Positions 53,413 through 61,842 of a stretch of DNA of 64,000 nucleotides are shown in pieces (the first letter of the stretch is position 1; the number at the start of each line of letters is the position of its first letter). The notes beneath the pieces were generated by a model that worked only from the letters and a program-made list of their open reading frames with translations, was not told the origin of the DNA and searched no databases. The DNA comes from Nocardia crassostreae (GTDB lineage: Bacteria; Actinomycetota; Actinomycetes; Mycobacteriales; Mycobacteriaceae), in NCBI RefSeq assembly GCF_001613405.1, contig NZ_BDCH01000039.1:62001-126000 (forward strand), in the 5' to 3' direction. Both the position numbers and the translations under genes were made by a program.

Positions 53413-54999
53413 CTAGTGCTTGTGCGGTGATGTCAGCGCGTCGGCGTCGGCGGATACGGCGCGGGCATGTCGTAGATCACCCGTGATGCGGGCCGCGGCG
53501 AGTTTTCCGGACAGCAGCACGGTGGGCACTCCGACCCCGGGCACGGTCCCCGAACCTGCGAGAACGACATTGTCGCGGCCCGGGACCAGGTTCCGGGTGC
53601 GGAACGGGCCGGTCTGACGGAACAGGTGCGCGGCGGCGAACGGGGTGCCCGCGAGCATGCCCTTGTTCTTCCAGGTGCGCGGCGTGTCGAGATGGTCGAT
53701 CCGGAAGTGCTGCGAAATGCCTTGGTATCCGCGGGATTCCAGGGTCTCGAGCAGTTCGCGCAGATAGTGGGGTGCGAGCCGGTCCCAGTCCAGGGGCGCG
53801 GCATCCAGATTGGGGCAGGGGGCCAGCAGCGACAGCGGCTCGTACCGGACGCCGTCGGGCCGGTCGATGTGGAGCGCCGGATCGGTGAGCGCCGGACGGG
53901 TGAGCAGCAGCGACGGATCGCTCATGAGCCGCCCGCGCCGCGCCGCCGCGATCTCGGTGAAGGTGCGGTCCCACTCCGTGCCGAAGTCGATGGTGTGATG
54001 CGCCTGCACCGGCCAGTGCGCCGCGACCTCGGCGGGCACGGTGCCGTGCGCGACCACCGCCGACGGCGAGGCGCGCAGGCCGCGGCGGCGGCGCAGACCG
54101 AACCGTTCGAGGGCGCCGATATCCGCGGTGACCACGACGGCGTCGCACGGCCAGGCGCGCCCGTCGTCGGTGTGCACGGCGGTGGCGCGGCGTCCGGTGT
54201 AGTCGATCCCGACCACCTCCGCGCCGAATTCGACCGTGCCCCCGGCGGCGACCAGGGCCCGCGCCAGCGCGTCGGCAATGGCCCACATACCGCCCTCGGG
54301 GTAGTACACGCCCAGGCAGGTGTCCATGTACGGAATCGCGCCGTACACGCCCAGCGCCCGGTTGGGCGCCATGCCCGCGAACAGGGCCTGGAAGCTGAAC
54401 AGGCGCGCCAGTTGATCGTCGCCCATGAGCCGCGCGACCTTCGGCCCGAGCCGCCCGAAGGCGCCCAGCCCCACCAGTTTCGCCAGCGCCGCCCGCTTGC
54501 GCGGATGTCGCACCATATCGAGGGGCGAATCGAAATTGGTGTCCATGAAGTGCCCGAACTCGGCCTCGTACACGGCGCGCAGCCAGTCGCGTAGTCGCCG
54601 ATAGCGTTGCGCCGCAGCGGTATCCCGCACTCGCGCGACCTCGCCCGCCATCTCCTCGGGATCGGAGTAGACGCCCACGACCGTGCCGTCGGCGAACCGC
54701 GCCCGATAGGCCGGGGCCATGGGCAGTATCCGCAGGCCCGCCGACTCGCGCGTCTGCCCGACCGCCGCCAGCGCCTCGTCGACGAGTTCGGGCAGCGTCA
54801 GAATCGTTGCCCCGGAGTCGATCTCGTAGTCCGCGCCGCGATACAGCCCGACCCGCCCGCCCGCGTGATCGGCCCGCTCCAGCACCGTCACCCGCCGTCC
54901 GGCGCCCGCCAGGTGCAGCGCGGCCGCCAGCCCGGACAGCCCGGCGCCGACGACGGCAATCCGATCGGACGGTCCCGCAACAGTTTTCATCCCACCCAT
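53413..54999 (-). CDS. crtI: Phytoene desaturase (FAD-dependent)
   Basis: 528 residues. N-terminal RIAVVGAGLSGLAAALHL and VLERADHAGGRVGLY bind FAD; the C-terminus LVPGRDNVVLAGSGTVPGVG followed by VPTVLLSGKLAAARI is the carotenoid desaturase signature. Introduces double bonds into phytoene to give lycopene-like products. ATG 54999 (MGGMKT) or 54990. It lies 64 bases after the mannosyltransferase start region, on the same strand. Confidence 0.93.
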   Translation of the reverse strand: MGGMKTVAGPSDRIAVVGAGLSGLAAALHLAGAGRRVTVLERADHAGGRVGLYRGADYEIDSGATILTLPELVDEALAAVGQTRESAGLRILPMAPAYRARFADGTVVGVYSDPEEMAGEVARVRDTAAAQRYRRLRDWLRAVYEAEFGHFMDTNFDSPLDMVRHPRKRAALAKLVGLGAFGRLGPKVARLMGDDQLARLFSFQALFAGMAPNRALGVYGAIPYMDTCLGVYYPEGGMWAIADALARALVAAGGTVEFGAEVVGIDYTGRRATAVHTDDGRAWPCDAVVVTADIGALERFGLRRRRGLRASPSAVVAHGTVPAEVAAHWPVQAHHTIDFGTEWDRTFTEIAAARRGRLMSDPSLLLTRPALTDPALHIDRPDGVRYEPLSLLAPCPNLDAAPLDWDRLAPHYLRELLETLESRGYQGISQHFRIDHLDTPRTWKNKGMLAGTPFAAAHLFRQTGPFRTRNLVPGRDNVVLAGSGTVPGVGVPTVLLSGKLAAARITGDLRHARAVSADADALTSPHKH

Positions 55000-55020
55000 G
55001 ACTTTCGTGAACCCGCGCCG

Positions 55021-56130
55021 TCAGTAGGCGCGCGCGGTGGCCGCCAGCGCCATGTCCCGCAGCTGACGTTTGGCGTCATCGGTCGCGGTACTCGCGTCCA
55101 GGGCGGTGAGGGCCTGTTCGGTGAGACTGGTGATGCGCTGCTCGACCGCGTCCACCGCACCGAGATCGGTGAGAACCGTGCGCAGGTCGGCGACCTGCTC
55201 CGGCGTCACATCGGTGCCCAGGCTGGTCCGGATGAGCATGGCGGCCGAGGGATTCGTCTGGTCCGCGCGCTGCAGGGCCTCGGCGATGAGCACGGTCCGC
55301 TTGCCTTCGCGCAGATCGTCCCCGGAGGGTTTGCCGGTCACGGCCGGATCCCCGAACACGCCCAGCAGATCGTCGCGCAGCTGGAAGGCGATGCCGATAT
55401 CGGTGCCGAACTCGCGATAGGCGGCAACCAGTTCCGGATGCGCCCCGGCCAGCGCCGCGCCCATGTGCAGCGGGCGTTCGATGGTGTACGCCGCGGTCTT
55501 GTAGCGATTGATCCGCATGGCCGCCGCGACGGATTCGTCCCCACCGGCCTCACCGTGGATATCGAGCAGCTGCCCGCCCAGCACCTCGGTGCGCATGGCC
55601 GCCCACACCGGCGCGAACCGGGCCTGCGCCCCGGCGTCCAGACCGGCATCGCGGGTCATGTCATCGGCCCAGGCCAGTGCCAGATCGCCGATGAGAATGG
55701 CGACGCTGGTCCCGTACTGCGCCGCATCGCCGACCCACTGCCGATCCAGATGCCGCTGTTCGTAATCCACGTGCACGGCCGGGAATCCGCGCCGGGTGCG
55801 CGAGGAATCGATGATGTCGTCGTGAATCAGCGCACACGCCTGCACCAGTTCCAGCGCCGAGCAGGCGGTCAGCACCGCTTCGGCCTGCGGATCCTCCGGA
55901 TCGCGGCCCGCGCCCAGCCAGCCGGTCCAGGCGAAGGCGGGGCGGGTGCGCTTACCGCCGCGTAGCACGAAGGATTCGAGCGCCTCGGTGGCCGCGGTGA
56001 ACACCGGTCCGAGTGGTTCGACGATCTCCCGCCGCGTCGCGAAAAAGCCGGTGAGGCGGTCCTCCACGGCAGCGACGAGCGATCCCGCGCCGACGGGCTG
56101 GCGGGTCGGGGTACCGGGTCCGGCGGACAG
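55021..56130 (-). CDS. Polyprenyl (geranylgeranyl) diphosphate synthase
   Basis: 369 residues if started at CTG 56130, which has a perfect AGGAGG 5 bases upstream; the GTG at 56067 (348 residues) has none. Trans-prenyl chain elongation in the cytoplasm. First Asp-rich motif LIHDDIIDSSRTRRG, second FQLRDDLLGVFGD, and the KPSGDDLREGKRTVL segment shared with M. tuberculosis IdsA2 (Rv2173). It supplies C20 precursor to the adjacent crtB. Gene order with crtI and crtB supports this. Confidence 0.9.
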   Translation of the reverse strand: MSAGPGTPTRQPVGAGSLVAAVEDRLTGFFATRREIVEPLGPVFTAATEALESFVLRGGKRTRPAFAWTGWLGAGRDPEDPQAEAVLTACSALELVQACALIHDDIIDSSRTRRGFPAVHVDYEQRHLDRQWVGDAAQYGTSVAILIGDLALAWADDMTRDAGLDAGAQARFAPVWAAMRTEVLGGQLLDIHGEAGGDESVAAAMRINRYKTAAYTIERPLHMGAALAGAHPELVAAYREFGTDIGIAFQLRDDLLGVFGDPAVTGKPSGDDLREGKRTVLIAEALQRADQTNPSAAMLIRTSLGTDVTPEQVADLRTVLTDLGAVDAVEQRITSLTEQALTALDASTATDDAKRQLRDMALAATARAY

Positions 56131-56355
56131 AGGAACCTCCTGGGGTGAGAGCCGCGCTGCGAGTCATGGTGGCCGCGGGCAGGTTACGCCCCCGACTGTA
56201 CCGAGCGGCCCTTCCCGGCAGCGAGCCGGTCATACCGCGCGAATCCGTCACACTGCATGGTCAGCGGGCCGGTCGGAGACCGCGGGCGGGCCCGTCACGT
56301 GCGCCGATATTTCCCCCGGATCCAGGGGGAATGCGAACCTGCGGCGTGCGCCCCT

Positions 56356-56361
56356 TAAAAT
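56356..56361 (+). promoter_or_regulatory. -10 box of the metF-like gene
   Basis: TAAAAT with 6 bases to the GTG at 56368; leaderless. Confidence 0.6.
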
Positions 56362-56367
56362 GGCCCG

Positions 56368-57366
56368 GTGAGTTTCGACAATGTACGGGGATATTCGACC
56401 CCTGGCCGAGTTTCCCGCACACCGCAAGTGTCCGGAACTCCCTCGGTGGTGCAGCAGCTGGGCCCGCGGCCCGATGGGTCCGTCCCGTTCTCGATCGAGT
56501 TCAACCCGCCGCGCGACGCGGCCGGTGAGGCGCGGCTGTGGCGCGCGGCCCGGGAATTCGAGCGGCTGCATCCGGCCTTCGTGTCCATGACCTACGGTGC
56601 GGGCGGTTCCACTCGCGATCGCACCATCCGGGTGACGGGTCAGCTGGCCCGCGAGACCACCCTGCTGACGGTGGCGCATCTCACCGCGGTCGATCACAGC
56701 GTGGCCGAACTGCGCTCGATCGTCGGCGCGTACGCGGATTCGGGTATCCGGAATCTGCTGGTGCTGCGCGGCGATCCGCCGGGCGATCCGCTCGGGGACT
56801 GGGTCAAGCATCCCGAGGGCGTGGAGTACGCCGAGGAACTGGTGCGCATGGTCCGCGATCTCGGTGACTTCCACGTGGGCGTGGCCTCGTTCCCGCAGGG
56901 GCATCCGCGCTCCACCGATTTGGATACCGATACCGAGTTCCTGCTCGCGAAACTGCGTGCGGGCGCGGAGTATTCGATCACCCAGATGTTCTTCGACGCC
57001 GAGCATTACCTGCGCCTGCGCGATCGCGCGGTCAAGGCGGATCCGGTCGAGGGCGCCAAGCCGATCATTCCGGAGCTCATGCCCATCACCTCGCTGCGCA
57101 CCGTGGAGCGCGCCGTCGAGCTGTGCGGCCGCGAACTGCCCGCCTCGGTGATGGAACGCCTGCACAAGGCCGCCGGTGACGGCCCGGAGGAGAACCGGGC
57201 GGCCGTACGCGCCGCCGGTATCGAGATCGCCACCGAGATCGCGCAGCGCCTCATCGACGAGGGCGCGCCTTGCCTGCACTTCATCACGCTGAATTTCGCC
57301 AAGGCCACCAGCGAGGTGCTGGCGAATCTCGGCTATACGGTCTCCGCCGCCCCGGTGCACGCCTGA
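56368..57366 (+). CDS. metF: Methylenetetrahydrofolate reductase family protein
   Basis: 332 residues, TIM-barrel fold. Motifs: FSIEFNPPRD near 42 with the catalytic Glu, VSMTYGAGGSTRDRTI near 72, LLVLRGDPPGDPLGDW near 130, and ITQMFFDAEHYLRLRDRA near 195. Provides methyl-tetrahydrofolate for methionine synthesis. Corresponds to Rv2172c, a divergent branch of the family in mycobacteria. The N-terminus is about 30 residues longer than that protein, and the leaderless box supports this start. Confidence 0.9.
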   Translation: MSFDNVRGYSTPGRVSRTPQVSGTPSVVQQLGPRPDGSVPFSIEFNPPRDAAGEARLWRAAREFERLHPAFVSMTYGAGGSTRDRTIRVTGQLARETTLLTVAHLTAVDHSVAELRSIVGAYADSGIRNLLVLRGDPPGDPLGDWVKHPEGVEYAEELVRMVRDLGDFHVGVASFPQGHPRSTDLDTDTEFLLAKLRAGAEYSITQMFFDAEHYLRLRDRAVKADPVEGAKPIIPELMPITSLRTVERAVELCGRELPASVMERLHKAAGDGPEENRAAVRAAGIEIATEIAQRLIDEGAPCLHFITLNFAKATSEVLANLGYTVSAAPVHA

Positions 57367-57544
57367 GCGAGCAGATGGCCGGGGCCTGAACGCCGTCCTG
57401 CCGTTGGCTGAACAGTGTCCGGCCGCCGCTCGACGTGGTCGAACGCGTTCGGCGTGCCGGGTGAAATGTCGGGATTGTGCTGGTCGCCGGGGTAGCGTGC
57501 GTCCACCGCGACGTTGCGGATCGTGACGCTGAGAGGTGGCCCGC

Positions 57545-58303
57545 ATGCCCGTGTTGCACAACCTCGTCCGTGTCGCAGGCGCGCTGAGCGCCTGCGCGGT
57601 CCTGGCCACCGCCCCGGCCGCTGCCGCCCCGAGCGGCCCGGCAGGCGACTCCGCCACGAAGCCGATAGCGGATGCGGACGGCACCACCGACGCTTCCGTT
57701 GTCATCGCCGCCCTCGCCCGCGCGGGCGAAACCGCCGCACCCTCCGACTGGTTCACCGCGTACGGCGAAACCCTTGGCGGTCTGCGCACCCTCGGCGTCG
57801 ACCCCTTCCTCTACCCGACCGCCGCCCCCTTCTGCCTGGGCAGCACCGCCCTCGGCATCGCCCCCGCCGTGGCGGGCACCATCCCCGGCCCCTGGCCCAG
57901 ATACACGGTTTCCGTTCCCGGACTCGACCTTTCGGCCGTCAAATCCGGCCAGGCCATGTTCGCCTTCGTCCCCTACGGCCTCAACCCCGACGGCGCCGAC
58001 ACCGCGGGCATGCAGGTCGCCTGGCTCAACCTCACCAACGGCAAGAGCGGCCTCACCCCCATGGGCCCCCTCAACCAGGTCCTCAGCGGCATGATCCCGC
58101 CCGCCGTCCCCAACGAACTCCGCCCCGTCGTCGAACGCGCCGTACACGACTACTTCGCCAGCGCCCTACCCCAGGGCGGCGTCCGCGCCGTCCCCGTCGA
58201 CACCGGCTCCGGCACCGTCCTAGCCGCCATGTTCGGCATAGTCCGCAACGGCGCCACCTCCTGCTTCTTCTTCCCCACGGTCGGCCTCACCCCCGTTCCC
58301 TGA
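57545..58303 (+). CDS. Secreted protein of unknown function
   Basis: 252 residues. GAGAGG lies 8 bases before the ATG at 57545. Signal peptide LVRVAGALSACAVLATAPAA with cleavage near 28. The mature part starts with a low-complexity stretch and continues with PFCLGSTALGIAPAVAGTIP and ends TSCFFFPTVGLTPVP; two Cys could pair. The pattern is seen in secreted proteins of nocardiae and mycobacteria, with no known function. The codon third positions become extremely C-rich towards the end. Confidence 0.8.
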   Translation: MPVLHNLVRVAGALSACAVLATAPAAAAPSGPAGDSATKPIADADGTTDASVVIAALARAGETAAPSDWFTAYGETLGGLRTLGVDPFLYPTAAPFCLGSTALGIAPAVAGTIPGPWPRYTVSVPGLDLSAVKSGQAMFAFVPYGLNPDGADTAGMQVAWLNLTNGKSGLTPMGPLNQVLSGMIPPAVPNELRPVVERAVHDYFASALPQGGVRAVPVDTGSGTVLAAMFGIVRNGATSCFFFPTVGLTPVP

Positions 58304-58339
58304 CCGCCGCCCATGCCCGAGTGCCGGTGCGGTGAGCGT

Positions 58340-58470
58340 GGTGCGATTGGCCGACAGCGGCGGGTAGTCGGCGACCCTGATCGGATGCACCAGTGCTGCA
58401 AGCGCATTCATGCGGGTTGGGCGTCCGTGGGACTCGGTGGAGCTCGAGGTCGGGCCGCGACGGCGGTGGC
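58340..58470 (-). pseudogene. Remnant copy of the glycosyltransferase 3' end
   Basis: On the minus strand the region reads STESHGRPTRMNALAALVHP then IRVADYPPLSANRTT, which parallels STESGGRPSLADLTATLAHP and ISIAAYLRLSAR at the end of the glycosyltransferase just upstream. The DNA also aligns (for example GGACTCGGTGGAGC in both). It appears to be a diverged partial tandem duplication, lying directly 3' of the intact gene. Confidence 0.7.
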
Positions 58471-58488
58471 CCGCCCTGACCGCCGCAT

Positions 58489-59787
58489 TCACGAGGATTC
58501 CCGGCTGCTGAGCGCGCGGCCTTTCCATACCAGCGTGCCGCGATCGTGGGCGCGATGAGAGCGGGCGGACAGTCGTAGATAGGCCGCGATCGAGATCGGA
58601 TGCGCCAGTGTCGCAGTCAGATCAGCAAGGCTCGGTCGCCCGCCGGACTCGGTGGAGCGGGCCAGTAGCCGACCGGTCACGGCGGCGGTGTAGCCGAGAA
58701 TGCCGATGCGGCGCAGTCGTCCGCGACCGAATATGGCTGCCAGCGGCGGTAGCCAGAAGGCCAGAGCCGCTCCGGCGCCGACCGCGGTGCTGCCCGCGCG
58801 GCCGCCGTAGGCCGACCACAGCCAGCGGGAGTAGCCCTCGTCCACTTCCGTTGAGCTCCTGTACATGCGGGTGTGCGCCAGACGTCCACCGGCGACCAGG
58901 GCGGTGCGCCGACCTGCTCGGCGCAGCTGCCGGGCGATGGCCAGATCCTCGGTCACCTGGTCCGCCACGGCCGTGTGCCCTCCGGTGGCGCGATACGCGG
59001 TGGCGTCGAAGACCAGGAATTGGCCGCAGGCGACCGCAGTCGACGGTCGCAGGCTGCGGTTGGCCGCGATGACCGGTAGCGAGGCGGCCCATGACCAGCA
59101 CAGCAGCGGTTGGACCAGCGCCTCGGCTACGGATTCCGCTCGCTGCACGGGCCACGGGCACACCAGTGCCGCACCCGTCCGGCGCAATTCGCCGACCGCC
59201 GCCGCGATCGCCGTGCTCCGCAATCGCACATCGGCGTCCAGGAAGACGAGTGCTCCGGGTTCGTCCGAGACTGTCTGCGCGAGCGCCTGTTCAGCTCCGA
59301 TCCGGCGCAGGGTCGTTGCGGCGTCGCCCGGCCACGTACCGGCACCATCGGCCGACGGATGGCGTGTAGCGCCGCCAGGCATCGCGGGGGCGTCGATGCC
59401 CGCCAGCTCCGCCAGTCGCGCACAGGCCGCGTTCTTTCCCGTCCAGCCGTCTGGTGGCTCGATTTCGTTGCGCACCACGGTGAATCGAGGGTCTTCGCCA
59501 ACGGCATCGAGCGCGGACCGATAGGTGTCGTCGGTCGAGGCGTCGTCGAGTATCAGGACGCGCAGTCGCGGAACGGCCTGTTGCGCACGGAGATCCGCGA
59601 TGAGGTCGGGGAGGCGGTCGGCTTCGTTGCGGGCTGGCACGCAGACGGTGACCGGTTCGATGACCGTGTGCGTGTCGGTTCGCAACTGGCGCAGGGTGAT
59701 TCGGTTGATTAGGGCGAGACCGGCGCCGAGCGCGGCGATCGCCGTTCCGGCCCGCACCGCGTATTCGCCGGTGCGGGAGCCGATCAT
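58489..59787 (-). CDS. Carotenoid-type glycosyltransferase, family 2
   Basis: 432 residues. N-terminal membrane segment (about 10-28), then GT2 catalytic domain: VCVPARNEADRLPDLIADLR, ILDDASTDDTYRSALD, and LVFLDADVRL (DxD) near 200, with a later QVTEDLAIARQLRRAG (acceptor ED). Two hydrophobic segments near the C-terminus. It resembles CruG/CrtQ enzymes that glycosylate hydroxy-carotenoids. Its neighbours include a CruF-like protein, supporting this. The start overlaps the lppM stop (ATGA). Confidence 0.82.
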   Translation of the reverse strand: MIGSRTGEYAVRAGTAIAALGAGLALINRITLRQLRTDTHTVIEPVTVCVPARNEADRLPDLIADLRAQQAVPRLRVLILDDASTDDTYRSALDAVGEDPRFTVVRNEIEPPDGWTGKNAACARLAELAGIDAPAMPGGATRHPSADGAGTWPGDAATTLRRIGAEQALAQTVSDEPGALVFLDADVRLRSTAIAAAVGELRRTGAALVCPWPVQRAESVAEALVQPLLCWSWAASLPVIAANRSLRPSTAVACGQFLVFDATAYRATGGHTAVADQVTEDLAIARQLRRAGRRTALVAGGRLAHTRMYRSSTEVDEGYSRWLWSAYGGRAGSTAVGAGAALAFWLPPLAAIFGRGRLRRIGILGYTAAVTGRLLARSTESGGRPSLADLTATLAHPISIAAYLRLSARSHRAHDRGTLVWKGRALSSRESS

Positions 59788-60548
59788 CGGTTGGTGCGGT
59801 CCGGGCGGATCCAGCGGGCGGCGCGGACGTAGGCGGGCGGATCGGGGTTGCGGGTCATGTAGGCGAGGACCGCGACGACGGCCGCCACGGCGAGGGTGAT
59901 GCCGCCGACTATTCCCGCCCAGCCCGCGAAGGAGCGGGTATTGGGGTCGGCGTAGCCGACTTCGGCCTTCAGGGGCGAGGACTCCCCGGCGGGGAGTTTC
60001 CAGGTGACGACGGAATCGCCTTCGCGGGTGCCGTTGGTGGTGGCGACGCGGGCGGGGAAGGCCATGGTGAACTGCACGTCCGAACCGTGCGGGGGCAGGC
60101 TCTTGAGGTCCACCCGGCCGTTGAGGGTGACCAGGTCGCCGGAACGGGTGAAGTTGAGCTGGAACATGCCCTGGGTCTGATCGGACAGGGCGCCGAGCTG
60201 CTGCACCTCGCCGAAAGTGAGGTCGTCGAAGTAGACCTGGCTGCCGACGTAGCCGTCCTGGGTGTAGGGCGTGACGCGCACCTTGGCGGCGAGGGCGTCG
60301 GGCGCGTTCAGCTGCGGGCCCTTGTCATTGTCGGTCTGCGGAACGGTGGCGGCCACGATCCGCCCGGACACCCGGTCGTTGGAGGAGACGCCCATCGACG
60401 CCTGCACCCGCAGGCATCCGGTCAGCATGAGCGCCAGCGCCGCGAACAGCACCGCCGCCGATATCCGCACCCACCGGCGGTGTCTGCGCACCGGAGTCAC
60501 CGGCTCGCGCGTTGCGTCTGCTGTATCGGGGTTCGGACTCGGCTGCAC
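59784..60548 (-). CDS. lppM: Lipoprotein LppM-like (DUF3153)
   Basis: 254 residues. Signal and lipobox LALMLTGC near residue 45; a C-terminal membrane segment (about 207-232). Between them a beta-rich domain with FDDLTFGEVQQLGALSDQTQ. Corresponds to Rv2171 LppM, linked in mycobacteria to surface mannolipid traffic and phagosome effects. The GTG at 60548 follows the previous stop by three bases. Confidence 0.88.
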   Translation of the reverse strand: MQPSPNPDTADATREPVTPVRRHRRWVRISAAVLFAALALMLTGCLRVQASMGVSSNDRVSGRIVAATVPQTDNDKGPQLNAPDALAAKVRVTPYTQDGYVGSQVYFDDLTFGEVQQLGALSDQTQGMFQLNFTRSGDLVTLNGRVDLKSLPPHGSDVQFTMAFPARVATTNGTREGDSVVTWKLPAGESSPLKAEVGYADPNTRSFAGWAGIVGGITLAVAAVVAVLAYMTRNPDPPAYVRAARWIRPDRTNR

Positions 60549-60551
60549 GGC

Positions 60552-61373
60552 TCACATCGTGCCATGGCGTGCCGGGCCCAGCGTGATCCGACGGGCCCGT
60601 AACTCGCGAACCAGCGGAATCCCCAGCGCCGCCAGCCCGGTCAGCCCGTACGCGGCCGAGACCGGCAGCCCCAGGAACACCGCGTGCGCCAGCCCCGAAC
60701 CGAGCCAGGTCCACAGGAACACCGCGACCGGAACCACCAGCGCGGCTCGATTGTCCGCGGCAGTCCTGTCCCACAGGTGCAGCAGCCCGGCCATGACCAG
60801 CCCCACCCCGAACCATCCCAGATAATTGGTGAGCGGAATCTCGCTCAGCCCCGGCAGTCCCGGCACACCCGAGCACCAGGTCCACTGCCCGTCGGCCACC
60901 ATCTGCGGATCCAGGAACAGATCCCAGCCCACCGCGCCCAGCGCGGTCAGCGGAATCCGCACCCGCGCAGCCGAACCCAGCAGTCCGGCCACGATCCAGA
61001 CCGGATACACCCCGCCCGTCCAGGCCAGCGGCACCACCAGCGGCACCCCCGCCAGCTCCGGTCCGAGCCTGCCGGTGGCGTACTCGTAGCACCCGAACGG
61101 CGCCCCGGTGGCCGTGCCCACGATCTCGGCCGCCAGCCCGACTCCGGACAGGATCACCAGAAGCCCCGCCGCCCAGCGCAATCCGCGCGTGAGCGCGGCA
61201 TGCACCAGCGCCGTGGCCGCCGACAATGCCACGACCGCGATCGTCACCCGGTCGCGCGCCGCGCCCGCGGTCAGCGGATACGCGATCTGCACCGCGACCA
61301 GCAGCACCGCGGGCGCCGCCGCGATCAGCAGCCGCGTGCGGTCCGCCGAGCCGAGCGCGGCCGGGGTGCTCAC
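60552..61373 (-). CDS. CruF-like carotenoid biosynthesis membrane protein
   Basis: 273 residues with seven or eight membrane segments. The GTG at 61373 begins VSTPAALGSADRTRLLIAAA. Conserved residues include GCYEYATGRLGPELAGVPLV, AVGWDLFLDPQMVADGQWTW and PLTNYLGWF, the pattern of the DUF422/CruF family. CruF adds water across the 1',2' bond of psi-ended carotenes, creating the hydroxyl that CruG glycosylates. The frame is open upstream to 61763, but that part overlaps another gene. Confidence 0.85.
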   Translation of the reverse strand: MSTPAALGSADRTRLLIAAAPAVLLVAVQIAYPLTAGAARDRVTIAVVALSAATALVHAALTRGLRWAAGLLVILSGVGLAAEIVGTATGAPFGCYEYATGRLGPELAGVPLVVPLAWTGGVYPVWIVAGLLGSAARVRIPLTALGAVGWDLFLDPQMVADGQWTWCSGVPGLPGLSEIPLTNYLGWFGVGLVMAGLLHLWDRTAADNRAALVVPVAVFLWTWLGSGLAHAVFLGLPVSAAYGLTGLAALGIPLVRELRARRITLGPARHGTM

Positions 61374-61389
61374 CGCGCGAATTCCGGAG

Positions 61390-61842
61390 TCACTGTTCGG
61401 ATTCCGGATCCGCGCCGGTATCCTCGGGCGTCGCCGCCTCCTCCTGATGTGAGCGTGCCTGGAAGAAGCTGGCCGCCTTGCGCGGATTCGAGCGCACGCC
61501 GCGCGGCCCGCGATGCACCTCGTCCACGGCGGTTTCCACGGTGGGCTCGGCGATTTCCACCGCGGCCTCGGCGACCGGAGCCCCGAGGCCCGGCACCGGA
61601 TCGGGCCGGTCCGGCAGTTCCGCGCCCGGCTCGCGGCGGGGCAGCCGCCCCGCGCCGCGCGGCCAGAATTCGGCGATGGCCTCGTCCTGGCGCTTGTCGA
61701 AGGTGGCGGGATCCCACTGCGCGAGGCCGTGCGTGGCGGCGGGCCGGTGGCGGCGCGAATCATCGCCTCCGGCAGCGTGTTTGGGAATGGCCGCAGCGGA
61801 TGGCTGCTGCGGTTCGGGCTGAGATGGAGAGTCTTCGATCAT
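61390..61842 (-). CDS. Hypothetical protein, Pro/Glu/Arg-rich
   Basis: 150 residues. The ATG overlaps the stop of the FAD oxidoreductase (ATGA). No membrane segment; mostly disordered, with a central WDPATFDKRQDEAIAEFWPR that looks conserved. No family recognised. It belongs to the carotenoid operon by position. Confidence 0.7.
   Translation of the reverse strand: MIEDSPSQPEPQQPSAAAIPKHAAGGDDSRRHRPAATHGLAQWDPATFDKRQDEAIAEFWPRGAGRLPRREPGAELPDRPDPVPGLGAPVAEAAVEIAEPTVETAVDEVHRGPRGVRSNPRKAASFFQARSHQEEAATPEDTGADPESEQ

Noticed and set aside
60552..61763. Extended N-terminus of the CruF-like protein
   Set aside because: The part before 61373 is antisense-like in composition and overlaps the preceding gene's coding frame; the GTG at 61373 gives a normal membrane protein.
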